Source: Myxococcales bacterium
GTDB lineage: Bacteria; Myxococcota_A; Polyangia; Haliangiales; Haliangiaceae
DNA: 35,667 nucleotides
Reading direction: 5' to 3'
NCBI GenBank assembly: GCA_011526095.1
Contig: WYBA01000179.1
Location: forward strand, 1 to 35,667
Program-made: the position numbers and the translations under genes
Notes under the pieces: generated by a model
The model's input: the letters and a program-made list of their open reading frames with translations, nothing else
The model's database searches: none
What the model was told of the DNA's origin: nothing
Part shown: positions 16,017 through 24,983 of the stretch, piece by piece
Position numbering within the stretch: position 1 is the first letter of the stretch
Layout: every line of letters begins with the position of its first letter

Positions 16017-19000
16017 TTACGTGGCGTCTTCCGGCGCGCCGAACCCGCCGCCGCCCGGCGTCTCGACGACGATCCGCGCGCCCGCGGGCACGGCGCGCGC
16101 CGCGGACGCCCCGACCTCCTGCCCGTCCAGCCAGGTGTGGCCGGGCGCGCCTGGGCCGCCGCCGGCGAGCCCGAACGGCCCGACGCTCCGCCGCTGGCTG
16201 ACGATCGCGACGTCGAGCGGCGCGAGCGCCTCGAGCTCCCGGATCACGCCGTCGCCGCCGCGGTGGTGGCCGTCGCCGCCCGAGCCGCGGCGGATCGCGA
16301 ACCGCACGACGCGCAGCGGCAGCCGCGCCTCGAGCACCTCGGGGTCGGTGATCCGGGTGTTCGTCATGTGCGTGTGCACGGCGCTCGCCCCGGGCGCGCG
16401 CGCGGTCGCGCCGGCGCCGCCGCAGATCGTCTCGTAGTAGGCGAGGGCGGGGCGGTCGGGGCCGGCGGCGCGCCCGAGCGTGAGGTTGTTCATCGTGCCC
16501 TGGCTGGCGGCGGCGAGCCCGAGCGCGCCGAGCAGCACGTCGACGACGCGCTGCGAGGTCTCGACGTTGCCGCCGCACACCGCGCGGCCGCGCGACGGCG
16601 CGAGCAGCGAGCCGGGCGGGATGACGAGGTCGACGCCGGCGAGCACGCCGGCGTTGAGCGGGATCGGCGCGCCGACCAGGCAGCGCAGCACGTAGAGCAC
16701 GGCCGCGACCGTGACCGCGCGCGGCGCGTTGAGGTTGCCGGGGTGCTCGCCGCCGGTGCCGGTGAAGTCGATCGTCAGGCGCGCGCCGCGCACGCGCGCC
16801 GTGACGACGACCGGCGTGCCGTCGTCGAGCGCGTCGGCGAACCGGTGGTCGCCGTCGGGCAGCGCGGCGACCGCGCGCGCGACCAGCGCGGCGGCCTGGT
16901 CCTGGACGTGCTGCATGTACGCCGTGACCTCGGCCGCGCCGTGGCGCGCCATCGCGTCGCGCACCAGGCGCGCGCCGGCCTCGCCCGCGGCGATCTGCGC
17001 CTCGAGGTCGGCGAGGTTGTCGCGGGGGCGGCGCGCCGGGTGCGGGCCGGCCGCGAGCGCGGCGAGGATCGCGTCGGTGCGGACGCGGCCGCCCTCGACG
17101 ATCGGCAGGTGGCGCAGCACGACGCCCTCGTCGGCGAGCGAGGTCGAGAACGGCGGCATCGAGCCGACGGTGATGCCGCCGACGTCGGCATGGTGGCCGC
17201 GGCTCGCGGTGAAGAACGACACGCGCCCGGCGTCGTCGTGGACCGGCGTGATCACGGTGATGTCGGGCAGGTGCGAGCCGCCGGCGTCGGGGTCGTTGGT
17301 GGCGTAGACCGTGCCGGGCGGCGGCGCCGGGTGCGCGGCGAGCAGCGCGCGGATCGTCTCGCCCATCGCGCCGAGGTGGACCGGGATGTGCGGCGCGTTG
17401 GCGACGAGGCCGCCGCGCGCGTCGAAGATCGCGCACGAGAAGTCGAGGCGCTCGCGGATGTTGATCGAGACGGCGGTGCGGCGCAGCACCGCGCCCATCT
17501 GCTCGGCGATCGCCATGAACAGGTTGCCGTAGACCTCGAGCCGCACCGGGTCGACCGCGGTGGTCGCGGCGCGGGCGCGCGCCCCGGCGACGTCCTCGGC
17601 GCGCAGCGCGCCATCGGGCTGCACGGTCAGGCGCCAGCCGACGTCGAGCGCGAGCGTCGAGGTGTCGTCGAGGACGAGCGCCGGCCCGTCGAGCACCGCG
17701 CCGGCGGGCAGCGCGTCGCGCGCGTACACCGGCACGTCGTGCATCGCGCCCTCGCTCCACATCGGCGCGACGCGCAGCGGCCGCGGCGCGCCGGTCGACG
17801 CCGGCGGCGGCAGCGCGGGCGCGGGCTCGGTCGCGACGACCTCGACCCGCGCCGCCGCGATCTCCACGACCTCGCCGTCGCGGACGTAGCCGAACACCGC
17901 GCGGTGGCGGGCCTCGAACGCGGCGCGCGTCGCCGCGGCGTCCGCGCCCAGCTCGACGGTGAGCCGCGTCTCGGCGCCGCGGTACTGCAGGTCGAGCCGG
18001 CGGTGACAGACCACCCGCGCCGCGCCGCGTCCGTCTCCTCGGTCATCCCGAGCGGAAGGATCCGGATCGCGCAACCTCCGCTCGTCCTGAGCAGCACCGA
18101 GCGCAAGCGAGGCGCGTGTCGAAGGACGCTGACCGTCGGTGGTGCGTGTCGTGCCAGTCAGGACTGTCACCGTCCTTCGACTGGCGGGCTCGCTGGCGCT
18201 CGCCCGCCGCTCAGGACGAGCGGAACCTGCGCGATCCGTGAACGCCTTGCCCTTGGCGTCTCCTTCTCCGTCTCCGTCTCCGTCTCCGTCTCCTTCTCCG
18301 TCTCCGTCTCCGTGTCCGTGTCCGTCTCCGCCTCCGCCTCCGTCTCCGTGTCCGTGTCCGTGTCCGTCTCCGCCTCCGCCTCCGTCTCTGTCTCCGCCTC
18401 TGTCTCTGTCTCCCCCGCTCGTCCTGAGCAGGGCCGAGCGCGAGCGAGGCCCGTGTCGAAGGACGTCTCCCTCTCCCCCCTCCGCCCCCACCGCGTCCCG
18501 ACCGCGCGCCTCGAGCGCGTCGAGCGTCGGCGCCAGCGCCTCGAGCGCGGCGTCGTCGAGCGCGCGCCCGCCGCCGTCGGCCTCGCCGTGCCAGCCGAGC
18601 GGCGCGACGCTCATGCCGAGCGCGGACAACAGGCCCGCCAGCGGCGGCACGATCAGCGTCGTCATCCCGAGGTGGCGCGCGAGCGGGCAGGCGTGCATGC
18701 CGCCGGCGCCGCCGAACACGACGAGCGCGAAGTCGCGGACGTCGCGCCCGCGCGCGATCGACACCTGGCGGATCGCCTCGGCCATCGCCGCGCTGGCGAT
18801 GTCGAAGAACCCCGCGGCGACGGCGCGCACGTCGCCGCCCGGCGCGCCCAGCGCCGCGAGCGCGGCCTCGGCGCGCGCGGCGTCGAGCGGCAGCGGGAAC
18901 CGATCGCCCGCGAGCCGCCCGAGCACGAGATCGCAGTCGGTGATCGTCGGCGCGCGCGCCGCGGGGTCGCCGTAGCACACCGGGCCGGGCGCGGCGCCGG

Positions 19001-20033
19001 CGCTGTCCGGCCCGACGGTCAGCCGCAGCCCGTCCCACCGGCAGATCGATCCGCCGCCCGCCGCCACGGTGTGGATCGCCATCATCGGCGCGCGCAGCCG
19101 CACGCCCGCGACCACGGTCTCGTAGGCGCGGTCGACCTCGCCGCCGTCGATGCACGACACGTCGGTCGACGTCCCGCCCATGTCGAAGCCGATCGCGCGC
19201 GCGGCGCCCGCGGCGCGCGCGACGTGGGCGCACGCGACGACGCCGCCGGCCGGCCCGGACAGGATCGCGTCCTTGCCGCGCAGCCGCGCCGCGTCGGTCA
19301 GCGCGCCCGACGACTGCATCAGCCGCAGGCGGCTGCCCGGCAGCGCCGCGCGCAGCCGCGCCACCATCGCCGCCAGCGCCGGGCCGAGGTAGGCGTCGAC
19401 GACGGTCGTGTCGGCGCGCCCGAGCACGCCGAGCTCCGCCGCGACGTCCGACGAGCACGACACGTGCGCGAAGCCCGCGCGCCGCGCGATCGCCGCGACC
19501 CGCTGCTCGAGCGCGGGCGCGCGGTGGCCGTGGAGCACGACGACCGCGAGGCTGTCGGCGCCTCGCGCCCGCGCCGCGGCGAGGCGCGCGTGCAGCGCGG
19601 GCTCGTCGTCCTCGGCGAGCGTCCGGCCGCCCGCGTCGGCGCGCGCGTCGAGCTCGATCACCTCGCGGTAGAGCAGCGCGGGCTTGACGATGTCGAGCGC
19701 GAACAGCTCGGGCCGCGTCTGGTCGCCGATCGCGCACAGGTCGGCGAACCCGCGGGTGATCGCCAGCGCGGTCGCCGCGCCGCGCCGCTCGAGCAGCGCG
19801 TTGGTCGCCACGGTGGTGCCCATCCGCACGTCGCACGGCGGCACCGGCTCCTCGTGCCCGAGGCCGAGCAGCGCGCGGATCCCGGCGACCGCGGCGCCGC
19901 CGGGGTCGGCGTCGGTCGATGGCACCTTGGCCGTGCGCAGCGCGCCGTCCGGGCCGCGGCCGATGCAGTCGGTGAACGTGCCGCCGCGGTCGATCCAGAT
20001 CGACCACGGCAGCGGCGAGTCGGGCGGCGTCAC
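16017..20033 (-). CDS. Fused 5-oxoprolinase / hydantoinase (HyuA-HyuB) with in-frame repeat insertion
   Basis: This 1338-residue fused enzyme is of the ATP-dependent 5-oxoprolinase/N-methylhydantoinase family, which opens oxoproline-type rings with ATP. The HyuA half has the ASKHA opening [12 protein letters not shown] (14-25), [15 protein letters not shown], a second ATP site [18 protein letters not shown] and [17 protein letters not shown]. The HyuB half starts near residue 826 ([20 protein letters not shown]) and includes [12 protein letters not shown], the [11 protein letters not shown] stretch and [10 protein letters not shown], ending [13 protein letters not shown]. Residues about 523-673 are foreign: a Gly/Asp/His/Glu repeat flanked by translated hairpin repeats, just before the strand RRLDLQYRG. 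Removing it leaves about 1186 residues, close to normal length. The frame is open throughout. GTG at 20033 overlaps the hotdog gene stop (GTGA). Confidence 0.92.
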   Translation of the reverse strand: MTPPDSPLPWSIWIDRGGTFTDCIGRGPDGALRTAKVPSTDADPGGAAVAGIRALLGLGHEEPVPPCDVRMGTTVATNALLERRGAATALAITRGFADLCAIGDQTRPELFALDIVKPALLYREVIELDARADAGGRTLAEDDEPALHARLAAARARGADSLAVVVLHGHRAPALEQRVAAIARRAGFAHVSCSSDVAAELGVLGRADTTVVDAYLGPALAAMVARLRAALPGSRLRLMQSSGALTDAARLRGKDAILSGPAGGVVACAHVARAAGAARAIGFDMGGTSTDVSCIDGGEVDRAYETVVAGVRLRAPMMAIHTVAAGGGSICRWDGLRLTVGPDSAGAAPGPVCYGDPAARAPTITDCDLVLGRLAGDRFPLPLDAARAEAALAALGAPGGDVRAVAAGFFDIASAAMAEAIRQVSIARGRDVRDFALVVFGGAGGMHACPLARHLGMTTLIVPPLAGLLSALGMSVAPLGWHGEADGGGRALDDAALEALAPTLDALEARGRDAVGAEGGEGDVLRHGPRSRSALLRTSGGDRDRGGDRDGGGGGDGHGHGHGDGGGGGDGHGHGDGDGEGDGDGDGDGEGDAKGKAFTDRAGSARPERRASASEPASRRTVTVLTGTTRTTDGQRPSTRASLALGAAQDERRLRDPDPSARDDRGDGRGAARVVCHRRLDLQYRGAETRLTVELGADAAATRAAFEARHRAVFGYVRDGEVVEIAAARVEVVATEPAPALPPPASTGAPRPLRVAPMWSEGAMHDVPVYARDALPAGAVLDGPALVLDDTSTLALDVGWRLTVQPDGALRAEDVAGARARAATTAVDPVRLEVYGNLFMAIAEQMGAVLRRTAVSINIRERLDFSCAIFDARGGLVANAPHIPVHLGAMGETIRALLAAHPAPPPGTVYATNDPDAGGSHLPDITVITPVHDDAGRVSFFTASRGHHADVGGITVGSMPPFSTSLADEGVVLRHLPIVEGGRVRTDAILAALAAGPHPARRPRDNLADLEAQIAAGEAGARLVRDAMARHGAAEVTAYMQHVQDQAAALVARAVAALPDGDHRFADALDDGTPVVVTARVRGARLTIDFTGTGGEHPGNLNAPRAVTVAAVLYVLRCLVGAPIPLNAGVLAGVDLVIPPGSLLAPSRGRAVCGGNVETSQRVVDVLLGALGLAAASQGTMNNLTLGRAAGPDRPALAYYETICGGAGATARAPGASAVHTHMTNTRITDPEVLEARLPLRVVRFAIRRGSGGDGHHRGGDGVIRELEALAPLDVAIVSQRRSVGPFGLAGGGPGAPGHTWLDGQEVGASAARAVPAGARIVVETPGGGGFGAPEDAT
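18078..18128 (+). repeat. REP-like hairpin element A1
   Basis: A 51-bp element begins CCGCTCGTCCTGAGC and ends GTGTCGAAGGACG. The outer arms CGTCCT/AGGACG pair. The inner arms GCACC/GGCGC pair with one mismatch (a G-U on the other strand). The loop is GAGCGCAAGCGA. It faces A2 in inverted orientation 42 bp away. Confidence 0.8.
18171..18223 (-). repeat. REP-like hairpin element A2 (inverted)
   Basis: A 53-bp copy in reverse orientation has outer arms CGTCCT/AGGACG and a perfect 7-bp inner stem GGCGGGC/GCCCGCC that differs in sequence from the other copies. With A1 it makes a large inverted repeat of the REPIN/BIME kind. Confidence 0.8.
18257..18414. repeat. Hexanucleotide tract (TCCGTC/TCCGCC/TCCGTG)n
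   Basis: About 26 units of a 6-bp repeat, with variants TCCGTC, TCCGCC, TCCGTG, TCCTTC and TCTGTC. It lies in the oxoprolinase gene and is read on the minus strand as Gly-Asp, Gly-Glu, Gly-His and Gly-Gly pairs. No frame on either strand contains a stop codon. It abuts hairpin element B. Confidence 0.85.
18415..18465 (+). repeat. REP-like hairpin element B
   Basis: This 51-bp copy has outer arms CGTCCT/AGGACG and inner arms GGGCC/GGCCC, both perfectly paired around GAGCGCGAGCGA. It lies between the hexanucleotide tract and a short run of the same type (tctccctctccc). Confidence 0.85.
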
Positions 20034-20956
20034 GCCAGCAGGATACGCGCGCACACGCGCGGGCGGTCGAGCGGCTCGCCATCCGCGACGAGGAACCCGG
20101 CGGCGCCGAGCTTGCCGCCGAGCTCGAACAGCCGGCCGTGGATCCGCACGCGGTCGCCGGAGAAGCACGGCTTGCGGTAGGCGATGTCGAGGTGGCGCAC
20201 CAGCAGGCTGCGGCTGCGCCCGCCGTGGCCGAGCGCGTCGAGCCGGCGCAGCGCGGCCTCGACGAACAGCCGCGGGTAGACGAGCGAGTTGACGTGCTGG
20301 TTGGAGTCGGTGTGCTCGAGCCCGAAGCACGTCAGCGTCGGGTCGGGCACGTAGCCCGCGCTCGCCTCCACCGCTGTCGCGCCCTCGGGCAGCTCCATCG
20401 CCGTCGACGGCGCGGGGAAGTCGTAGCGCGCCTCGGGCACGGTCGGCATCCCCGGGATGTCGAACCGCGTCACCTTGCGCTGGTCCGGCGGCGCGAACAT
20501 CCGCGTGAACGTGTGCTCGACGAACATCCGCCCGGCGAGCACCTCGGGGCCGGGCCCCTCGGGCGGGACCATCCGCCCGCGCGCGGCGCGCATCTCGACC
20601 CACGCGTTCATGACCAGGCGGTCGACCGCGCCGTCCGCCTTCGCGACGTGCGCCAGCTCGTACGTGCCGCGCGCGGACACCGGGTCGACCGGGCGGATCG
20701 GCTCGTCGGTGCCCGACGCGGTCAGCCGCGTCAGGATCGAGATCACGCCCTGCTTGCCCGCGGCGACCATGCCCTCGTGGTTGCGGAGCAGCCCGCCCCA
20801 CACGGTCCAGCCGATCGCCGGCGCGAGCGCGGTGATCATGATGCGGCCGTCCTGCGCGACGTCCTCCCACCGCAGCCGCAGCTGCGCGTCCGCGAACGGC
20901 GACACGCCGGGGATGGTCGGCGCGGGGAATGGGCCGTCGATCCAGGGACTGCTCAT
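20030..20956 (-). CDS. Hotdog-fold protein, probable acyl-CoA/ACP thioesterase-like
   Basis: This 308-residue protein has a C-terminal half with a hotdog domain: [20 protein letters not shown] (216-235), with His221 and Asn223 in the HVN motif, followed by [20 protein letters not shown]. This is the pattern of 4-hydroxybenzoyl-CoA and acyl-ACP thioesterases. The N-terminal half (about 20-160) probably forms a second, degenerate hotdog. Its substrate is unknown. A good AGGAG site lies 8 nt before the ATG at 20956. Its stop overlaps the GTG of the 5-oxoprolinase, so the two are expected to be expressed together. The gene diverges from hrpB across 190 bp. Confidence 0.78.
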   Translation of the reverse strand: MSSPWIDGPFPAPTIPGVSPFADAQLRLRWEDVAQDGRIMITALAPAIGWTVWGGLLRNHEGMVAAGKQGVISILTRLTASGTDEPIRPVDPVSARGTYELAHVAKADGAVDRLVMNAWVEMRAARGRMVPPEGPGPEVLAGRMFVEHTFTRMFAPPDQRKVTRFDIPGMPTVPEARYDFPAPSTAMELPEGATAVEASAGYVPDPTLTCFGLEHTDSNQHVNSLVYPRLFVEAALRRLDALGHGGRSRSLLVRHLDIAYRKPCFSGDRVRIHGRLFELGGKLGAAGFLVADGEPLDRPRVCARILLA

Positions 20957-21146
20957 CGGCTTGCTCCTGCCGCCGACTGTACTCTCGGGCCGTGGCTCCG
21001 CCGCGGAAACCTGCGCTCGTGCCGGGCTGTGAGCGTCCCTCACACGCACCTGTGCCGCTCGCGCGCCGCGGCGCGCGCATCGAACCGGCGCACGCGCCCG
21101 GATCGTGCGACAAGCCCACCCCGCCCACGACGCGCGCCTGGCTCCC

Positions 21147-23756
21147 GTGAAGCTCGCCCCGCTGCCCATCGACGAGGTCCTGGCCGACGTCACCGCCGCC
21201 GTCGCGGGCGCGGGCGCGTGCGTGCTGATCGCGCCGCCGGGCGCGGGCAAGACCACGCGCGTGCCGGGCGCGCTGCTCGACGCCGGGCTCGCCGGCGGCA
21301 AGGACGTCGTGTGCCTGCAGCCGCGGCGGCTCGCCGCGCGGATGGCGGCGGCGCGCGTCGCGAGCGAGCGCGGCGCGACGCTCGGCGGCGAGGTCGGCTA
21401 CGAGGTGCGGTTCGATCGCAAGGTCGGGCGCGACACCCGGCTGCGGTTCGTCACCGAGGGCGTGCTGACCCGGCAGCTGCTCGGCGACCCGACGCTGGCC
21501 GGGGTCGGCGCGGTGATCATCGACGAGTTCCACGAGCGTCACCTCGCGGGCGATCTGGCGCTGGCGCTGCTGCGGCGGCTGCAGCGCGGGCCGCGGCCGG
21601 ATCTGCGGCTCGTCGTGATGTCGGCCACGATGGATCCGGCGCCGGTCGCGGCCTACCTCGGCGGCGCGGCGCCCGCGGCGCCCGCGGCGCCCGCGCCCAT
21701 CGTCCGCTCCGCCGGACGGATGTTCCCCGTCGACGTCCGCTACCTCGACCAGCCCGACGACCGGCCGGTCGGCAAGCAGGTCGCGAGCGCGGTGCGCAAG
21801 CTGCTCGCCGAGCCGGGCGGGCTCGACGGCGACGTGCTCGTGTTCCTGCCCGGCACCGCCGAGATCCGCCACGCCACCGAGGACTGCGCGGAGCTGGCGA
21901 CGCGCCACGACCTGCTGATCGTGCCGCTGCACGGCGATCTGCCCGCGGACCAGCAGGATCGCGCGGTCGCGCGCGCCGCGCGCCCCAAGCTCATCCTGTC
22001 GACCAACGTCGCCGAGACCTCGGTGACGATCGACGGCGTCACGACCGTGATCGACGCCGGCACCGCGCGCGTCGCGCGCCACTCGCCGTGGTCGGGGTTG
22101 CCGTCGCTGCAGATCGAGCCGATCAGCAAGGCGAGCGCGGCGCAGCGCGCGGGGCGCGCCGGCCGCACCCGCCCGGGGCGTGCGCTGCGGCTGTACACGC
22201 GCCACGATCACGACACGCGCCGCGAGCTCGACGCGCCCGAGGTCGCGCGCGCCGACCTCGCCGAGGCCGCGCTCGAGCTCCACGCCGCTGGCGAGGCCGA
22301 TCTCGCCGCGTTCCCGTGGTTCGAGCCGCCGCCGCCCGCCGGGCTCGCCGCCGCCGACGAGCTGCTGCGCCGGCTCGGCGCGGTCGACGCCGCGGGCGCC
22401 GTGACGCCGCTGGGGCGCCGGATGCTGCGGTTCCCGGCCCACCCGCGCCAGGCGCGGCTGATCACCGAGGCCGAGCGCCGCGGCGTCGCCGCCGACGGGT
22501 GCGTGATCGCCGCGCTGCTGGGCGCGCGCGAGCTGCGGGCCGAGCGGCGCAGCCGGACCGACCGGCGCGGCCCGGCGCAGGCGCGGATCAGCGCGCCGTC
22601 GGATCTGATCGAGGACCTCGACGTGATGCGCGCGGCGCGCCACGACGGCATGCGCGCGGGCGCGCTGCGCGAGCTCGGCGCCGACGTCGCGACCGCGATG
22701 GCGGTCGAGCGGTCGGCGCGCCAGCTCGAGCGCCTCGCCGATCGCTCGCGCCCCGAGCCCGCGACCGACGTCGCGTGCGACGAGGCGCTGCAGCTCGCGA
22801 TCCTCGCCGGCTACCCCGACCGCGTCGGGCGCCGGCGCGCGCCGCGCTCGGCCGAGATCGTGTTCGCCGGCGGCGGCAGCGGCGCGCTCGCGCCGTCGAG
22901 CGTCGTCGTCGACGGCGACCTGATGGTCGTGGTCGACGCCGGCGACACCGGCGAGCGCGGCCGGGCGAAGGTGACGATCCGGCGGGCCTCGCTGATCGAC
23001 CCGACGTGGCTGATCGAGCTGTTCGAGGACCGCGTCGCCGACGTCGACGAGCTGCGGTGGAACCGCGACCGCGCGCGGGTCGAGCGCGTCACCCGGCTGG
23101 TCTACGACGGCCTCACGATCGACGAGTCGGTCGACATCGACGGTGCGCGCCGCGACCCCGCGGCGGCGCGCGTGCTCGTGCGCGAGGCGCTCGCCGCCGG
23201 CCTGGAGAAGTTCGTCGACGCCGAGGCGCTCGCGGCGTGGCGCGCGCGGATCACGTTCGTCGCGGGCGCGGCGCCGGAGCTGGGGCTGCGCGCGCCGACC
23301 GACGCCGAGCTCGGCGAGGTGCTGGCCGAGGCGTGCGCGGGCCTCACCTCGTTCGACGAGCTGAAGAAGGCGTCGCTGCTCGAGCTGTGCGACGCGCGCC
23401 TCGCCGAGCACCGCCGCGCGATCGACCGGCTGGCCCCGAGCCACGTCCAGCTCGGGCGGCGGCGCGCGAAGATCCACTACGAGCTCGATCGCCCGCCGTG
23501 GGTGGCGTCGCGGATGCAGGACTTCTTCGGGCTGGCGCGCGGGCCGGCGGTCGCCGACGGCCGCGTGCCGCTGGTGCTGCACCTGCTCGCGCCGAACCAG
23601 CGGCCGGTGCAGGTCACGCAGGACCTGCCGGGGTTCTGGGTGCGGCACTACCCGGCGCTGCGCAAGGAGCTGGCGCGGCGCTACCCGCGCCACGCGTGGC
23701 CGGAGGACCCGTCGGCGCTGATCGCCGACGACGAGCGCGACAAGGGCGGGCGGTGA
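21147..23756 (+). CDS. hrpB: ATP-dependent helicase HrpB
   Basis: This 869-residue DExH-box helicase is of the HrpB family. It has the Walker A motif PPGAGKTT (30-37), motif Ia [11 protein letters not shown], motif II DEFH (126-129, the HrpB variant of DEAH), motif III SAT (159-161) and motif [14 protein letters not shown]. The HrpB C-terminal domain follows, ending near [20 protein letters not shown] and [25 protein letters not shown], a hallmark of the family. Its cellular role is poorly known; RNA processing is assumed. Start GTG at 21147 gives the usual short N-terminus; an ATG at 21105 would add 14 residues. The stop overlaps the MFS gene start (GTGA). Confidence 0.94.
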   Translation: MKLAPLPIDEVLADVTAAVAGAGACVLIAPPGAGKTTRVPGALLDAGLAGGKDVVCLQPRRLAARMAAARVASERGATLGGEVGYEVRFDRKVGRDTRLRFVTEGVLTRQLLGDPTLAGVGAVIIDEFHERHLAGDLALALLRRLQRGPRPDLRLVVMSATMDPAPVAAYLGGAAPAAPAAPAPIVRSAGRMFPVDVRYLDQPDDRPVGKQVASAVRKLLAEPGGLDGDVLVFLPGTAEIRHATEDCAELATRHDLLIVPLHGDLPADQQDRAVARAARPKLILSTNVAETSVTIDGVTTVIDAGTARVARHSPWSGLPSLQIEPISKASAAQRAGRAGRTRPGRALRLYTRHDHDTRRELDAPEVARADLAEAALELHAAGEADLAAFPWFEPPPPAGLAAADELLRRLGAVDAAGAVTPLGRRMLRFPAHPRQARLITEAERRGVAADGCVIAALLGARELRAERRSRTDRRGPAQARISAPSDLIEDLDVMRAARHDGMRAGALRELGADVATAMAVERSARQLERLADRSRPEPATDVACDEALQLAILAGYPDRVGRRRAPRSAEIVFAGGGSGALAPSSVVVDGDLMVVVDAGDTGERGRAKVTIRRASLIDPTWLIELFEDRVADVDELRWNRDRARVERVTRLVYDGLTIDESVDIDGARRDPAAARVLVREALAAGLEKFVDAEALAAWRARITFVAGAAPELGLRAPTDAELGEVLAEACAGLTSFDELKKASLLELCDARLAEHRRAIDRLAPSHVQLGRRRAKIHYELDRPPWVASRMQDFFGLARGPAVADGRVPLVLHLLAPNQRPVQVTQDLPGFWVRHYPALRKELARRYPRHAWPEDPSALIADDERDKGGR

Positions 23757-24958
23757 CGCGGCGCCGCAAGCTCGCGTTCCTCGGGCTGCTCTACGCGGCG
23801 CAGGGCATGCCGTTCGGCTTCCAGTCGATGGCGCTGCCGCTCTACCTGCGCGAGGCGGGCGCGTCGCTGACGACGATCGGGTTCGCCGGGCTGCTCGCGC
23901 TGCCGTGGATGCTCAAGGCGGCGTGGGCGCCGCTGGTCGAGCGGGTGGGGCGGCGCCGGCCGGTCGTGCTCGCGATGCAGGTCGCGCTGCTCGCGCTGTG
24001 CGGCGTCGCCGCGCTGTCGCCGCCCGACGACAGCCTGGTGCGGCTCGGCGTCGTGATCCTGTTGATGAATCTGGTCACCGCGACCCAGGACATCGCGGTC
24101 GACGGGATCGCGGTCGATCTGCTCGAGCCGGCGGAGCTCGGCCCGGGCAACGCGGCGCAGGTCGGCGGTTACAAGGTCGGGATGCTGCTGTCGGGCGGCC
24201 TGGTCGTCGCGCTGTCGGCGTGGCTGTCGTGGCCGGCGGGGTTCGTCGTGATGGCGGTCGTCGCGCTCGCCGCGATGGCGGCGACGCTGGCGTGGCGCGA
24301 GCCGCCGCCGGCGCCGCACGCGAGCGCGGCGCGCGGCAGCTTCCGCGACATCTTCGCCGCGCTCGCGCGCACCGTCCGGCTTCCCGGACAGCTGTGGCTG
24401 CTCGCCGTCGTCGCGACCTACAAGGTCGGCGAGTCGATGAGCGACGCGATGTGGAAGCAGTACGTGCTGCAGGACCACGACAAGGCGGCGATCGGGCTGT
24501 GGCTCAACCTCGTCGGGATGGCGCCGTCGATCCTCGGCTCGGTCGCCGGCGGCTGGTACGCGGCGCGCGCCACGCCGACGCGCGCGGTCGCGGTCGCGGC
24601 GGTGCTGCGCGCGGCCGCGGTGGTCGCGTTCGCGGCGATCGCGGTGGCGGGCACGACCGACTTCCAGGTGCTCGCCGCGGCGTCGTGGTTCGAGGAGGCG
24701 TGCGGCGGCGCGCTGACCACGGCGATGTTCGCGTTCATGATGGCGCGGGTCGATCAGCGCATCGGCGCCACGCACTACACCGTGCTCGCCTCGCTCGAGG
24801 TCGCGGGCAAGGCGCCCGGCGGCGTGCTTTCCGGCGTGGTCGCCCAGCACGCCGGCTTCGCCGCGTGCTTCGCCGCCGCCGCCGTGCTCAGCGTCGCGTA
24901 CCTGCCGCTGTTGTGGGCGGCGCACGCCGCGAGCTGGCGCGCGTCGCCGCGCGCGTGA
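23753..24958 (+). CDS. MFS transporter, AmpG / acetyl-CoA transporter-like
   Basis: This 401-residue protein has about twelve membrane helices. It opens [20 protein letters not shown], the AmpG-type beginning with a conserved QG(M/L)P turn, and continues with [20 protein letters not shown] and [15 protein letters not shown], a signature of the AmpG/AT-1 branch. Typical substrates of the branch are muropeptides (AmpG) or acetyl-CoA (AT-1), so cell-wall recycling is possible but unproven; no amidase or AmpD gene is nearby. GTG start overlaps the hrpB stop. It converges on the kinase gene with a 25-bp gap that holds a short GTCGCC repeat and no clear terminator. Confidence 0.88.
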   Translation: MTRRRKLAFLGLLYAAQGMPFGFQSMALPLYLREAGASLTTIGFAGLLALPWMLKAAWAPLVERVGRRRPVVLAMQVALLALCGVAALSPPDDSLVRLGVVILLMNLVTATQDIAVDGIAVDLLEPAELGPGNAAQVGGYKVGMLLSGGLVVALSAWLSWPAGFVVMAVVALAAMAATLAWREPPPAPHASAARGSFRDIFAALARTVRLPGQLWLLAVVATYKVGESMSDAMWKQYVLQDHDKAAIGLWLNLVGMAPSILGSVAGGWYAARATPTRAVAVAAVLRAAAVVAFAAIAVAGTTDFQVLAAASWFEEACGGALTTAMFAFMMARVDQRIGATHYTVLASLEVAGKAPGGVLSGVVAQHAGFAACFAAAAVLSVAYLPLLWAAHAASWRASPRA

Positions 24959-24983
24959 CGGTCCCGTCGCCGTCGCCGTCTTG

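Larger units (their letters stand above)
18015..18490. mobile_element. Composite REP/hexanucleotide insertion within the 5-oxoprolinase gene
   Basis: About 450-475 bp inside the oxoprolinase gene have no counterpart in the family. Left to right they hold a TCATCCCGAGCGGAAGGATC motif, hairpin element A1 (18078-18128), inverted element A2 (18171-18223), a (TCCGYC)n-like tract (18257-18414), element B (18415-18465) and a short tract remnant. Read on the gene strand there is no stop, and the gene resumes in frame. The exact ends are uncertain. No transposase is encoded. Confidence 0.75.

Noticed and set aside
18025..18498. 8-bp direct repeat CCGCGTCC at 18025-18032 and 18491-18498 as a target-site duplication of the insertion
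   Set aside because: The copies are 466 bp apart, which is not a multiple of three, while the gene frame is kept. An 8-mer of only G, C and T is also expected by chance in this DNA. It remains possible only if later slippage restored the frame.
16017..20033. The 5-oxoprolinase as a pseudogene broken by repeats
   Set aside because: There is no stop or frameshift, and all motifs of HyuA and HyuB are intact on both sides of the insertion. Loss of activity cannot be excluded, but the sequence does not show it.
16137..20180. Open frame of more than 1300 codons on the plus strand opposite the 5-oxoprolinase
   Set aside because: The translation is Arg/Ala-rich shadow sequence with a Ser-Val repeat from the hexanucleotide tract. 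The minus strand carries the recognisable enzyme.
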